A DNA stretch of 64,000 nucleotides, from contig NZ_KE384397.1 in assembly GCF_000425565.1 (NCBI RefSeq), positions 27,752 through 91,751 of the forward strand. The letters are read 5' to 3'. The stretch comes from Tepidiphilus margaritifer DSM 15129. GTDB lineage: Bacteria > Pseudomonadota > Gammaproteobacteria > Burkholderiales > Rhodocyclaceae. The position numbers were made by a program, and so were the translations under genes. Shown here piece after piece: positions 8,856-18,228 of this stretch (the stretch's first letter is position 1; each line of letters opens with the position of its first letter). Below the pieces are notes generated by a model, which ran no database searches, was not told the DNA's origin, and worked only from the letters and a program-made list of their open reading frames with translations.

Positions 8856-9578
8856 TCAGAGGGCACTTTGGTTCACTCGCTTGGCCAATGCCTCGGCGCT
8901 TTCCTTGCGCTCGCTATAGCGGTCCACCAGATACGGCACCGCGTCGCGCGTGAGCAGCGTGAACTTCATCAGCTCCTCCATCACGTCCACGATGCGCTCG
9001 TAGTACGGCGAGGGCTTCATGCGGCCGGCCTCATCGAACTCCTGGTACGCCTTGGCGATCGAAGACTGGTTGGGGATGGTCAGCATGCGCATCCAGCGCC
9101 CCAGCACGCGCATCTGATTCACCGCGTTGAAGGACTGTGAGCCGCCCGAGACTTGCATCACCGCCAGCGTCTTGCCTTGGGTCGGGCGTACCGCGCCAAC
9201 CGACAGCGGAATCCAGTCGATCTGGGTCTTCATTAGGCCACTCATCGCACCGTGCCGTTCCGGCGAGCTCCATACCATGCCTTCGGCCCACTGCACCAGC
9301 TGGCGCAGTTCCCTGACCTTGGGGTGATCTTCGCTGGCGTCGTCCACCAGCGGCAGGCCCGACGGGTCGAAGAAGCGCGTCTCACCCCCGAGCGCGCGCA
9401 GGATGCGCGCCGCTTCCTCGGCGGCCAGGCGGCTGTACGAGCGCTCGCGCAGCGAACCATAGAGCAGCAGAAAGCGCGGTGCATGGCTGGCACGTGGGGG
9501 CGTCAGCAGCCGTTGCCTGTCGGGCTGCTGGAATAGCGTGGCGTCCAGATTCGGCAGATCGATGAGCGCGTCAGACAT
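8856..9578 (-). CDS. arsH: NADPH-dependent FMN reductase ArsH
   Basis: A 240-residue ArsH, an NADPH:FMN oxidoreductase of ars operons that oxidises trivalent organoarsenicals and can give arsenic tolerance. The flavodoxin-like FMN loop is [19 protein letters not shown], followed by the conserved [19 protein letters not shown] and [20 protein letters not shown]. The ATG at 9578 overlaps the end of arsC by 8 bases, implying translational coupling; a frame extension to 9593 is ignored. It is the last gene of arsR-acr3-arsC-arsH. Confidence 0.95.
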   Translation of the reverse strand: MSDALIDLPNLDATLFQQPDRQRLLTPPRASHAPRFLLLYGSLRERSYSRLAAEEAARILRALGGETRFFDPSGLPLVDDASEDHPKVRELRQLVQWAEGMVWSSPERHGAMSGLMKTQIDWIPLSVGAVRPTQGKTLAVMQVSGGSQSFNAVNQMRVLGRWMRMLTIPNQSSIAKAYQEFDEAGRMKPSPYYERIVDVMEELMKFTLLTRDAVPYLVDRYSERKESAEALAKRVNQSAL

Positions 9579-9993
9579 CTTGCCCCCGCGCATCCACCAC
9601 CGGTTTGCCGTCTTCCTTGCTGAACGCGCCGCGCTGCGGCTGCGGCAGGATCTCCAGCACGGTTTGCGCGGGGCGGCACAGGCGCGTGCCCAGCGGCGTG
9701 ACCACGATGGGCCGGTTGATCAGGATGGGATACTGGAGCATGAAGTCGATCAGTTCCGCGTCGCTCCATTTCGGATCGGCCAAGCCCAGCTCCGCATAGG
9801 GCGTGCCCTGCTCGCGCAGCACCGCGCGCACCGGCACGCCCATGGCGAGGATCAGCTGCTCGAGCGTGTCGCGCTCGGGCGGCGTTTTGAGGTACTCGAT
9901 GACGATCGGCTCCTCGCCGCTGTTGCGGATCAAGGCGAGCACGTTGCGCGAGGTGCCGCAGTTGGGGTTGTGGTAGATCGTGATGTGGCTCAT
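9571..9993 (-). CDS. arsC: Arsenate reductase, glutaredoxin-coupled ArsC
   Basis: A 140-residue ArsC of the glutaredoxin/glutathione-dependent class. It reduces arsenate to arsenite for export. The catalytic Cys12 stands in [11 protein letters not shown], and the arginine-rich arsenate pocket shows in [17 protein letters not shown]. Length matches the plasmid R773 enzyme (about 141). It starts 13 bases after the acr3 stop and overlaps arsH. Its product is the substrate of the Acr3 exporter encoded just upstream. Confidence 0.96.
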   Translation of the reverse strand: MSHITIYHNPNCGTSRNVLALIRNSGEEPIVIEYLKTPPERDTLEQLILAMGVPVRAVLREQGTPYAELGLADPKWSDAELIDFMLQYPILINRPIVVTPLGTRLCRPAQTVLEILPQPQRGAFSKEDGKPVVDARGQDV

Positions 9994-10006
9994 GATGAAA
10001 GGCTTC

Positions 10007-11044
10007 CTATCTATGGGCGGGCTGCGCGCCGCGTTCGTACCAGCCGCGTGAGCGATTGACCACGTGCACGACCAGCAGCATCACCGGCACCTCGATCAGT
10101 ACGCCGACCACGGTGGCCAGCGCGGCGCCGGAGTGCAAGCCGAACAGGCTGATGGCGGCGGCCACCGCCAGTTCGAAGAAATTGCTCGCGCCGATCAGTG
10201 CCGAGGGGCACGCGACGCTGTGCTGCTCGCCCGCCTTCCGGTTGAGCCAGTAGGCCAGGCCGGCATTGAAGAACACCTGGATCAGGATCGGCGCCGCCAG
10301 CATGGCGATGACCAGCGGCTGGTGCAAAATGGCTTCTCCCTGAAAGGCGAACAGCAGCACCAGGGTCAGCAGCAGCGCGGCGATCGACAGCGGACCGATG
10401 CGCTCCAATGCCTGATCAAACGCGGCCTGGCCTCGGCGCAGCAGCGCACGGCGCCAGAGCTGCGCGAGGATGACCGGGATCACGATGTAGAGCATCACGG
10501 AAATCAACAGGGTATCCCACGGCACGGTGACGGCCGACAGGCCCAACAGCAGGCCAACGATGGGCGCAAAGGCGAATATCATGATGACGTCGTTGAGCGC
10601 CACCTGCGACAGCGTGAACACGGGGTCGCCGCCAGTCAGCCGGCTCCAGACGAACACCATCGCCGTGCAGGGCGCAGCGGCCAGTAGGATCAGACCGGCA
10701 ACATAGCTGTCGAGCTGGTCGGCAGGCAGCCAGTCGGCGAAGAGCCGTTGGATGAACAGCCAGGCGAGGAGCGCCATCGAGAACGGTTTGACCGCCCAGT
10801 TGACGAACAGAGTGACGCTGATGCCACGCCAGTGCTGGCGCACCTGACCCAAGGCGCCGAAGTCCACCTTCAGCAGCATGGGAACGATCATCACCCAGAT
10901 CAGCACGCCGACCGGGAGGTTCACCCGAGCGACTTCCATGTGACCGATGGCCTGGAATACGCCGGGCGCGAACTGCCCGAGCACGATGCCGGCGACGATG
11001 CACAGCAGCACCCACACGCTCAGATAGCGCTCGAAGACGCTCAT
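10007..11044 (-). CDS. acr3: Arsenite efflux transporter, Acr3 family
   Basis: A 345-residue membrane protein with about ten hydrophobic segments, belonging to the Acr3 (BART superfamily) arsenite permeases, not to ArsB. The signature AAPCTAMVFVWSRLTGGDP carries the essential cysteine, and the second half has the conserved SALIGASNFFELAVA. The start ATG at 11044 (MSVFERYLSVWVL) is chosen because an upstream extension to 11125 is hydrophilic and unlike the family. It lies between arsR and arsC in the same direction. The 117-base gap to arsR contains no gene. Confidence 0.95.
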   Translation of the reverse strand: MSVFERYLSVWVLLCIVAGIVLGQFAPGVFQAIGHMEVARVNLPVGVLIWVMIVPMLLKVDFGALGQVRQHWRGISVTLFVNWAVKPFSMALLAWLFIQRLFADWLPADQLDSYVAGLILLAAAPCTAMVFVWSRLTGGDPVFTLSQVALNDVIMIFAFAPIVGLLLGLSAVTVPWDTLLISVMLYIVIPVILAQLWRRALLRRGQAAFDQALERIGPLSIAALLLTLVLLFAFQGEAILHQPLVIAMLAAPILIQVFFNAGLAYWLNRKAGEQHSVACPSALIGASNFFELAVAAAISLFGLHSGAALATVVGVLIEVPVMLLVVHVVNRSRGWYERGAQPAHR

Positions 11045-11161
11045 GGATTCAGGCGCTCGCGCTGATTGCACGGCTTCGCGGGCTGCGTCCCGCGTGGCCG
11101 TCCCGCTGCGCCGATGCTGCACCACCCGGGCTGCGACGAGATGAGCGCCAGGCGATGGGGC

Positions 11162-11491
11162 TCAACACGCGATGCAGGCATGGGAATCGTCGCTGGCTTG
11201 GCACACGCCGCCCTGGCAGCAGTGCTCGGTCAGATAGCCGAGCAGGTCATTCATGTGGCCATACTCGGCGCGGTAGATCAGGTTGCGGCCCTGCTGCTCG
11301 ATCGTGACCAGGCCGGCACGGGCCAGCTCCTTCAAGTGAAAGGACAAGGTGTTGCGGGCCACCTCCAGCTGCTCGGCCAGCACGCTCGGGGTGAGCCCTG
11401 CAGGGCCTGCGGCGACCAGTGCGCGGAACACGCGCAGCCGTTGGGTATGGGCCAGGGCACTCAGGGCGGATACGGCTTGGGTCTCATCCAT
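11162..11491 (-). CDS. arsR: Arsenic-responsive repressor ArsR
   Basis: A 109-residue winged-helix repressor of the ArsR/SmtB family. The recognition helix region is LTPSVLAEQLEVARNTLSFH. The classical ELCVCDL metal site in helix 3 is absent. Instead, cysteines cluster at the C-terminus (Cys91, Cys92, Cys97, Cys106, Cys109), as in the group of ArsR proteins that sense As(III) through C-terminal cysteine pairs. It is the first gene of the ars operon and a perfect 7-bp inverted repeat lies just upstream of its start, so it likely represses itself and the operon until arsenite binds. Confidence 0.93.
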   Translation of the reverse strand: MDETQAVSALSALAHTQRLRVFRALVAAGPAGLTPSVLAEQLEVARNTLSFHLKELARAGLVTIEQQGRNLIYRAEYGHMNDLLGYLTEHCCQGGVCQASDDSHACIAC

Positions 11492-11492
11492 A

Positions 11493-11518
11493 ATTCAATG
11501 ATACCACGTCTATTGAAT
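11493..11518 (-). promoter_or_regulatory. Candidate ArsR operator
   Basis: ATTCAAT (11493-11499) and ATTGAAT (11512-11518) form a perfect inverted repeat with a 12-base spacer. The repeat starts 2 bases upstream of the arsR start codon. Dyads of this kind with an ATTCA/TGAAT core are typical ArsR-family operators. Binding is inferred. Confidence 0.6.
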
Positions 11519-11993
11519 CATCGCGCAAGAGCTCAACAGAGCAAACTTCAGGCGTGCAGCGTTGCGCCAGCGCTCTATACTAGCCTAGCGCGGGTGGACG
11601 ACGAGGCCACGCGCCGGGTCTGGAACAGAGCGACTATCCTTTTGTTCGGTGTTTGTTCGGTGGCCATGCGCATTCTGCGGCACGGCTCATCGGTGCAGCT
11701 GCTGCTGAATCGCTACAAGGAGCACCGTCGTCGGGCGTTTTCCTGCAGCGGTGATGAACAATGACCCGCGCGGGTTCGTGATGGGTCCGCCGCGCCCGCA
11801 TCTGCAGAAAAACACAGGGCGCCGCGAAAAACCGTCGCGAGCGGCTGCAGGGCAAGGCGCACGGAGCGCAGGAGGCGAGACATATCATGAAGATAGGCGA
11901 GCATCCGAGCACCGCGCAACGCCGCCATGCAGCCGCGCAGTAGGTTGTTCGAGGCGCCCCACAGATGCCCCCTTTTTCCGTTGGAGTATCGCC
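11519..11993. other. About 470 bases without a recognised gene
   Basis: Between the ars operator and the LLM oxidoreductase gene I find frames but none with family features or a convincing start. Composition is mixed and the stretch probably contains broken pieces of earlier genes. The plus frame entering the LLM gene is open upstream to 11751, but that part does not resemble the LLM family. Confidence 0.4.
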
Positions 11994-12992
11994 ATGTCCC
12001 GATTGTCCCACACCCGTTTTTCCGTACTCGAGCTCGCGCCGATCCGCGACGACGGCACACCTGCCCAGGCGCTGCATAACGCACTGACCCTGGCCCGCCA
12101 TGTCGAGGCGCTCGGCTTCACCCGCTTCTGGGTCGCCGAGCACCACAACATAGACGGCATCGCCAGCGCCGCCACTGCGGTGCTGATCGGCTACATCGCC
12201 GCCGGCACCTCGCGCATCCGCGTCGGCGCTGGCGGCATCATGCTACCCAACCATGCGCCGCTGGTGATCGCCGAGCAGTTCGGCACGCTGGAAGCGCTCT
12301 ATCCGGGGCGCATCGACCTCGGCCTGGGCCGGGCGCCGGGCGCCGACCCGTTCACCGCCCGCGCCCTGCGCCGCGACCGCCTCGGCAGCGCCGACGACTT
12401 CCCCGCGGACGTCGAGGAGCTGGAATACCTGCTCGGACCCGCGCAGGACGGTCAGCGGGTCGTCGCCATGCCCGGCGTCGGCAGCCAAGTGCCGCTCTGG
12501 CTGCTCGGTTCGAGCCTATTCAGCGCCCAGCTGGCGGCGGCCAAGGGCCTGCCCTACGCCTTCGCCTCGCATTTCGCACCGCGCTACATGCACGAGGCGA
12601 TCCGCCTGTACCGTGAGAATTTCCGCCCCTCGGCAGTGCTGGACGAGCCCTACGTGATGCTTGGCGTGCCGCTGGTCGCCGCGCCGACCGACGAGGAGGC
12701 CCAGTACCTGGCCACCACGGTGTTCCAGCGCGTGCTGGCGCTGATCCGCGGCCAGAGCCTGCGCTTGAAGCCGCCGGTGCGGAGCATGCAGTCGCTGTGG
12801 CTGCCCCACGAGCAGGACGCGGTCGGCAGCTTCCTCGGCATGGCGGTGATCGGCGGGCCGGAAAAGGTCCGTGCGCGGCTCGACGCGATCCTCGAGCAGA
12901 CCGGCGCCGACGAGCTGATCTTCACCTGCGACGTCTACGACCCGGACGCGCGCCTGCGCAGCTTCGACATCCTCGCTGGGCTGCACGACTGA
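11994..12992 (+). CDS. LLM class (luciferase-like) flavin-dependent oxidoreductase
   Basis: A 332-residue member of the bacterial luciferase-like family (YhbW/YtnJ type TIM barrel), using reduced FMN or F420-like cofactors; the substrate is unknown. Family marks are [14 protein letters not shown] at the N-terminus, [14 protein letters not shown], the [20 protein letters not shown] strand-loop, and [14 protein letters not shown]. The start at 11994 follows a plausible GGAG site and matches the family N-terminus. It is the last intact gene before the second IS5 copy. Confidence 0.9.
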   Translation: MSRLSHTRFSVLELAPIRDDGTPAQALHNALTLARHVEALGFTRFWVAEHHNIDGIASAATAVLIGYIAAGTSRIRVGAGGIMLPNHAPLVIAEQFGTLEALYPGRIDLGLGRAPGADPFTARALRRDRLGSADDFPADVEELEYLLGPAQDGQRVVAMPGVGSQVPLWLLGSSLFSAQLAAAKGLPYAFASHFAPRYMHEAIRLYRENFRPSAVLDEPYVMLGVPLVAAPTDEEAQYLATTVFQRVLALIRGQSLRLKPPVRSMQSLWLPHEQDAVGSFLGMAVIGGPEKVRARLDAILEQTGADELIFTCDVYDPDARLRSFDILAGLHD

Positions 12993-13354
12993 GCGCGGCG
13001 CAGGGGCCTTCGGCGCTCATGCCGGCACGCGCGCCAGACGCCTCCGCACCTATGCCGGGAAGGGCTTGTGATGGGGATGCTCCGGTTGCACATTTCATCC
13101 GCGCTGTCCGCATGCCAATGCGCGCTGCAAGGAACAAGCGCCGGCGCCCCATACGTATCGCTCGAGCATCGTGTCGTGTCATGCGATCGAGGAGGGACGT
13201 CTGGCCTGAACCGCCTCGCTCTATCAAGGAAAAGGCGAGAGGAACACCGGGGGCTTTCGTTCATCGCTTCCGTTGAAGCAAGCCCCGCCGTTCATGGCGG
13301 TGAAGGAGTGCGCCGATGCCATAGCCGTCTTTGTCATCCCCTATTGAACGTGAT
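12993..13354. other. Non-coding stretch with a possible IS200/IS605 right-end remnant
   Basis: I see no intact gene. Bases about 13274-13305 read TTGAAGCAAGCCCCGCC with a following GTTCATGGCGGTG, resembling the 3' hairpin ends of IS200/IS605 elements that carry tnpB, and the frame before it has a TnpB-tail-like look (SRKRREEHRGLSFIASVE). This reading is weak because no larger tnpB part remains. Confidence 0.3.
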
Positions 13355-14649
13355 GGGCACCTCGAAAAACCCCTCCACCCCCGGCCTCTGATAAAATTCC
13401 TCTGTCCTGATTCGAGAGGAGCCCGAACCATGACGCGCCGCACCGCGATCCAGCCCGACCTCTTTGCCGCAGAAGAACATCGCGCCAAGCTCGATCGCTT
13501 GGGCGATCCCCTGCAGGAGATGGACTCGGTGATCGACTTTGCGGCGCTGGCGGCGGAAGTCGAGAAGATTTTTCCCTCGAAGGATCAGCCCAAAGGCGGA
13601 CGGCCGCCCTATCCGATCGAGACGATGGTGCGCATCGTGGTACTGAAGCGCCTCTACGGGCGCTTGGACGAACAGATGGAGTTCCAGCTCCTCGATCGGA
13701 TGAGCTTCAAGCGCTTCTGTGGGCTGGAGCATTCGCGTACGATTCCCGATCGCACCACGATCTGGCTGTTCGAAAACCGCATCGGACCGGCAGGGGCGCA
13801 AGCCCTGTTCGAGGCGGTGAAGCGCCAAATCGAACGCAAGGGCTATATCGCCCGGGGTGGGCAGATCGTGGATGCGACGCCGGTAGCGCGCTCCCCGTCA
13901 GCACTTCACTCGGGAAGAGCAGGAGATCGTGGAACAACGTGCCATGCCCCGCGGGTGGAAGCCGGCCAAACGCCGTCAAAAAGACCTGGACGCCACCTGG
14001 ACCAAGAAACACGGCAAGAGCTACTACGGCTACAAACTCTCGGTCTGTGTCGATCGCAAGCACAAGCTCATCCGGCGCCTGAAGACCGACACGGCCAGCA
14101 CCCACGACAGCCAGCACTTCGAGGAGCTGCTCGACTCGGGCAACACCTGCCGCGAGCGACGTCTACGCCGACCGGGGCTACGCGAGCAAGGAGCGAGAGG
14201 AATCGCTGCAGGCCAAAGGCTACCGGCCGCAGATCCAGCGCAAGGCCAAGCCCCACCGGCCACTGCCCAAGCGGCAGAAAGCGCGCAACACGCGCATTGC
14301 CCGCGTGCGTGCGCGGGTCGAGCACGTGTTCGCTGCCATCGAAGCCATGGGCGGCAAGATGATCCGCACCATCGGACAGGCCAGAGCCGACTTTGCCCTC
14401 ACCCTGATGGCTGCCTGCTACAACATCCGGCGCACGGTGTGGCTCGTGAAGTCCAACGCCATCCCCTGGTGAGGCCTGCCCACGGCCGCAGTGCGCCCAA
14501 AGCGGCCGTGGGCGGGAAAAAACCGAGGCACGAGGCCGCAACGAGCGGCCAAAACGGGGGGGAAATCGAGTAGAATTCAGTGCCGAGTGTCATGAAGAGC
14601 CTGTTTTACCCCAAATTCCCCGGAAAACGGGGGTTGATCGAGGTTCCCC
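13355..14649 (+). mobile_element. IS5-family element, copy 2 (complete ends)
   Basis: About 1,295 bases, opposite in orientation to copy 1 and nearly identical to it. The left end is GGGCACCTCGAAAAACCCC at 13355; the right end reads, inverted, GGGGAACCTCGATCAACCCC near 14649. It carries the same frame-broken transposase gene. Copies 1 and 2 form a 9-kb inverted-repeat pair around thiI and the arsenic genes and could support inversion by recombination. Confidence 0.9.
13430..14472 (+). pseudogene. IS5-family transposase with two frameshifts
   Basis: Same gene as at 3200-4242. The N-terminus runs from 13430 to GGQIVDATPV, then an extra base near 13886 and another near 14150 throw the frame, so the DDE domain is spread over three frames. 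A few substitutions separate the copies (KRLYGRLDEQMEF here, KRLYGLSDEQMEY there). The last frame ends in KSNAIPW at 14472. Confidence 0.85.
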
Positions 14650-14689
14650 GGTACACGAAGATTATACCCCTGCATTTTGTTTACTTCAC

Positions 14690-15000
14690 CCTCCTTTTCC
14701 GCGCCGGAGGCCCTGGCTTTTAAGCCTGGGGAGGAAGGCGCAGTGTACGAAAACTGCGGCCGCATCTGACACGCCGGCGCCAACGCGGCGCTTACTCCTT
14801 TTGGGCTCCTCGAAAGGGCACGGGGCGGAGGCCACGTCCCGGCAGCCGCTTGCCTTGAGGTGGAACCGCCACCGGTGGGTGAGGCACCGCGAATCTGCCG
14901 CCGGTACGCCAAGCGGCGAACGGCAGCCGAATGGCGGCTTATGCCGCCTGAAGGAATCCCAGGGCTTTAGCCCTGGGGAGGAAGTGAAGCCCTTTTCGGG
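14690..15000 (+). ncRNA. Two IS200/IS605-type right-end hairpins (omega-RNA-like) without tnpB
   Basis: Two similar signals lie in one direction. Hairpin 1 is at 14711-14731 (CCCTGGCTT, loop, AAGCCTGGGG, then gaggaaggcg). Hairpin 2 at 14958-14977 (CCCAGGGCT, loop, AGCCCTGGG, then ggaggaagtga) is perfect. A structured GC-rich stretch (14800-14955) precedes hairpin 2. This is how the 3' end of tnpB plus its guide RNA scaffold looks in IS200/IS605 elements, where the bases after the last hairpin act as guide. No tnpB frame is present upstream. The RNA call is inference from form only. Confidence 0.45.
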
Positions 15001-15363
15001 CAAAAACCCCTATCAAAGATTTCAACGACACTTTTTTAGAACGTTATCGTTCCAGTTTTTAGTTAACCAACAACGGTAGCACAAGGGGTTGCGGGACCGG
15101 ATCCTCTGCCAGATTGACGTTAAATCCCGATTTTACGCCGGATTTATACGACATGTCCCGGATTCCCATCCCTCACCCTTCCAATCCTGGGGGCAGCCGC
15201 TTCAGCACCACCTTTTCCTCCTCCGTAATCTCGTACCAGCCCGGTTCCAGGCAGCGGTGTGACGTCCGATAGTATGGTGTAAAAACGGGTGGCCGGAAAG
15301 AAGGAAGGGCCATCCATCCCCTGGAATAGAGGTAGTGGACCCAATAGCAACATCCAGGGAGGG
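15001..15363. other. Boundary stretch with no intact gene
   Basis: Composition changes here from GC-rich to AT-rich. The minus strand at 15173-15300 can be read as a piece ending EEEKVVLKRLPPGLEG, which I cannot assign. The rest shows no coding evidence. It links the IS605-type remnants to an IS256-type fragment. Confidence 0.35.
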
Positions 15364-15635
15364 ATGGAAATGGCCCATACTTCAGATTGCCATTGACCAG
15401 GAGCAGGTGAAAAGCCTGTTGCAAGAAGACACTGGGCTGGCAAAGTTGGTGGAGGCCGTCCTCAATCAAATTCTTGAGGCGGAGGTATCTCAGTGCGAAA
15501 GCCTACGAACGGACGGATACGCATCGTGGATATCGAAATGAACCCCGTCCTCGCCTGCTCATACCCGTGTGGGGACGCTAGAACTCTTAGAGCCCCGTGT
15601 TCGACAGGGGAACTTTCGGACCACGCGCGCTCATC
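15364..15635 (+). pseudogene. IS256-family transposase N-terminal fragment
   Basis: Pieces in changing frames match the start of IS256-family (mutator-like) transposases: LQIAIDQEQVKSLLQEDTG and LAKLVEAVLNQILEAEVSQ from about 15378, then a GYRNETRPR-like stretch near 15525 and VGTLELLEPRVRQGNFRT near 15570-15615. At least two frame changes and the loss of the whole DDE domain make it non-functional. Its style fits Firmicute IS256 elements, in line with the AT-rich genes that follow. Confidence 0.6.
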
Positions 15636-16286
15636 TTATTGACCTAATCGTTTCAATAATGCCTCCCGCCAACTTTCTGAAAGCTCTTCCAGAGCAAGAA
15701 TCCTCCTGATTCCATCCACATTGTCCTTTTCGTGATACATAATCCGATTGGCATAAGCAATCGTAATTCATTGGGGGTGACGACTAATCAGCCGTACAGG
15801 CGAATTTTTCTCTACCCAGCCTTCTTGTAAAACACGACAATAAAATCCGGTAAATCCCGTATTCTGAATTTGGTTGGGTAAATCTTGCACACTCAATTTA
15901 ATGCTCAATTTATAACAGGGTTGACGAGGCTGACTTACCTGGACCAATGCCTCTCCTAATTGAAATATGTCACCAATACAAACCTCCTCTTCCACCATTC
16001 CAATCATGGTCAAATTTTCACCAAAAGAACCGTATTCCAACGACCTCCCAAGTTTCTTTTCCCAATAAGAATAATGCTCGTAAGAATACGCACAGACCGC
16101 CTTGTCTTTCCCACCATGATGAACTAGATTCGCCTGGCCGTCACCTTCAAAGTTTAAAAATGAGAGGTAAACTGGGTGCTCTACGGGTTTTTTGAATATA
16201 CCGGTAGATACCTCCTTCCCCTTGTATAGAACAGTTTTCGGCTTTGCTACGTTAATCGAGACAATTTTATATTGATTCCCATTCAT
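15636..16286 (-). pseudogene. YiiM-like MOSC-domain protein with an in-frame stop
   Basis: A MOSC-domain protein of the YiiM type (molybdenum-cofactor-related detoxification of N-hydroxylated compounds). The start at 16286 follows a strong AGGGGG site. The domain shows HHGGKDKAVCAYSYEHYSYW, YGSFGENLTMIGM and the key cysteine in VSQPRQPCYKLSIKL. After LISRHPQ a TGA at 15768-15770 interrupts the frame. The same frame then continues with the family's C-terminal helix (AYANRIMYHEKDNV, ILALEELSESWREALLKRL) to a TAA at 15636. The truncated product would keep the MOSC core, so partial activity is possible. AT-rich, Bacillus-like codon use. Confidence 0.75.
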
Positions 16287-16510
16287 TAAAATTCCCCCTA
16301 ATGGTCTGGTGTTAGACCCAAAAACGTCATTGGAACCCAATACCACTTGGCAAACCCTTAGCCATGGCAACCCCGTAAACGGGTTCAGCAAATATCATGC
16401 TTGTAGACGCTCGAATGCCTCTAGACATGTCTTGCAGGTACTACTTTTCCTTTCTCTATCCTTCATTCGCGCAGGCATACAGTTTGTTAATTTATGAAAG
16501 AAAAAACGGA

Positions 16511-16545
16511 AACCTTCATCTGTAAATCAGATGAAGGTTTTTTAT
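16511..16545 (-). terminator. Rho-independent terminator after the low-GC operon
   Basis: AACCTTCATCTG (16511-16522) pairs perfectly with CAGATGAAGGTT (16528-16539) across a 5-base loop, with T-runs on both strands. It lies immediately downstream of the PcaC-like gene's stop at 16552 and would end the minus-strand operon; it could work in both directions. Confidence 0.85.
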
Positions 16546-16551
16546 GTTCTT

Positions 16552-16944
16552 TCAATCTCTCTCTGACATTTGTTCCTCATCAAAAATGTCTTGTGCGATT
16601 TTGAAACTATCCAGTGCGGCAGGAATCCCACAATAAACGGCAGTTTGTAAGAAAACCTCACGGATTTCCTCAATAGTTACACCATTACGCAGTGCTCCCC
16701 GAATATGAATCGCTAATTCATTAGGTCTGTTTAAGGCTGTCATTATTGCAAGATTGATGAGGCTCCTTGTCTTAAGATCAAGACCAGGGCGAGTCCAAAT
16801 TTCTCCCCAAGCAAATCGGGTAACCAAGTCTTGAAACGGTCTCGAAAAATCCGTCGCAGTTGCAAATGCCCTCTCGACATAATCTTCACCCAGAACCTTT
16901 TTACGAACCTTTAATCCTTCTTGGTACTTCAACTCGTTCACCAT
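16552..16944 (-). CDS. Carboxymuconolactone decarboxylase family protein (PcaC-like)
   Basis: A 130-residue all-helical protein of the CMD/AhpD-like family. It is close to 4-carboxymuconolactone decarboxylase: RKKVLGEDYVERAFATA, then LVTRFAWGEIWTRPGLDLKT, LNLAIMTALNRPNELAIHIR and YCGIPAALDSFKIA. PcaC decarboxylates gamma-carboxymuconolactone in the protocatechuate branch, but no other pca gene is nearby. A CxxC peroxidase site is absent. It is the last gene of a four-gene AT-rich operon and ends 13 bases from a terminator. Confidence 0.85.
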   Translation of the reverse strand: MVNELKYQEGLKVRKKVLGEDYVERAFATATDFSRPFQDLVTRFAWGEIWTRPGLDLKTRSLINLAIMTALNRPNELAIHIRGALRNGVTIEEIREVFLQTAVYCGIPAALDSFKIAQDIFDEEQMSERD

Positions 16945-17115
16945 GGAAAAATCGCTCCTTTCTCATCAAGATAGCAATGGTCAAAAATAACCTTAGGAGT
17001 TACACTAGAACAATGAGTCAAAATACTGAGGAAAGTCCTTGCCCCGGATTCATCTCCGTGAGTTGTATCCCATTGACCAGCACAATCGTCGGAAACCCAA
17101 GAAAATAACCAAAAC

Positions 17116-18228
17116 TCACTTTATCATGATCCTCGTAAACCGATCCAAAATTTCTTCCGTTTCTTGAACAAGCCGTCGTACAATTTCGCCCGCACTCGCT
17201 TCTCGACTCAAACCTGATCCCTGTCCCGCCCACAAAGACATGAAATCTGGATTTGCTTCCCGTGAAGCCCAGTTTCGAATGGGACGAGTTAGGGCGTTTT
17301 GGAGGGGATACGGGGGTATTGCTCCCTTGTAATGTTGCATGGAATTAATGAAAGCATTTCGAATTCCACGGGCAGGTTTACCTGAAAAAGCAGTCGTGAT
17401 AACGGTATCGACATCCCGACTATTCAGGATCGCTCGCTTGTATTCAGGGTGTGCCCCGCTCTCACGACTAACGAGAAAAGCTGTCCCCATCTGAACACCA
17501 GATGCCCCGAGCGCGAAACAGGCCACGATCCCTCTTCCATCCATGATTCCCCCTGCTGCAATGACGGGCACGCTGACCCTATCCACCACCTGCGGGATGA
17601 GCGCCATAGAGCCTATTAACCGAGATTCATCGAAGCCGAGAAAAGATCCTCGATGTCCACCGGCTTCATAGCCTTGGACAACGATGGCATCCACATTCAT
17701 TTTTTCAAGTGTTGTTGCCTCCTCGACAGTAGTCGCAGTACCAATAACATAAATATCCTTTGATTTTAACTCCTCTATTTCTTCCGCAGTTGGATGACCG
17801 AACGTAAAGCTACAAACGGGAACTCTTTCTTCTAGCACGACTTCCAATTGCTTTACAAATTGATCCTTTGACGGCTGCTCTATAGGTACATTCTCAATCT
17901 CGTCAGCAACACCACTTGCATGGGGTACCATCCGCTTGAGATGGTCCTTCATCGAAGCAACGGCGGTCAAATCTACTTGCTCATCCCTTTCCGGAACGAA
18001 AAGATTCACGCCAAATGGCTTATCCGTCAATTCCCGTATTCTGTGAATCGCTGCCCGCATTGAGTCCGCGGACATGTAACCCGCTCCCAGAAAACCAAGT
18101 CCTCCAGCGTTCGAAACGGCTGCAACCAATTCGGGTGTGGTCGGCCCTCCAGCCATGGGAGCCTGAATGATTGGATACTGGATACCTAACGCTCGGGTTA
18201 GCACCGTCTCATTCCACATGGTAACCAC
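17116..18228 (-). CDS. Nitronate monooxygenase family protein
   Basis: A 370-residue FMN-dependent TIM-barrel enzyme of the nitronate monooxygenase (2-nitropropane dioxygenase) family, which oxidise alkyl nitronates such as propionate-3-nitronate to carbonyl compounds. Marks are IIQAPMAGGPTTPELVAAVS near the start, VQGYEAGGHRGSF (phosphate and active-site loop), PVIAAGGIMDGRGIVACFALGASGVQMGTAFL in pieces, and a C-terminal GQGSGLSREASAGEIV. The start overlaps the end of the upstream MFS gene by 20 bases. A 171-base gap with no clear gene separates it from the PcaC-like gene. Codons are AT-rich. Confidence 0.9.
   Translation of the reverse strand: MVTMWNETVLTRALGIQYPIIQAPMAGGPTTPELVAAVSNAGGLGFLGAGYMSADSMRAAIHRIRELTDKPFGVNLFVPERDEQVDLTAVASMKDHLKRMVPHASGVADEIENVPIEQPSKDQFVKQLEVVLEERVPVCSFTFGHPTAEEIEELKSKDIYVIGTATTVEEATTLEKMNVDAIVVQGYEAGGHRGSFLGFDESRLIGSMALIPQVVDRVSVPVIAAGGIMDGRGIVACFALGASGVQMGTAFLVSRESGAHPEYKRAILNSRDVDTVITTAFSGKPARGIRNAFINSMQHYKGAIPPYPLQNALTRPIRNWASREANPDFMSLWAGQGSGLSREASAGEIVRRLVQETEEILDRFTRIMIK

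Noticed and set aside
3024..14649. IS5 copies 1 and 2 as a classical composite transposon
   Set aside because: The segment between them includes core thiI, no common target duplication is visible, and both transposases are frame-broken, so mobilisation as one unit is not supported.
16945..17115. Possible small gene between the PcaC-like and nitronate monooxygenase genes
   Set aside because: The minus frame ending near 17018 reads FLGFPTIVLVNGIQLTEMNP, but it has no start of its own and overlaps the nitronate monooxygenase end in another frame; left unassigned.
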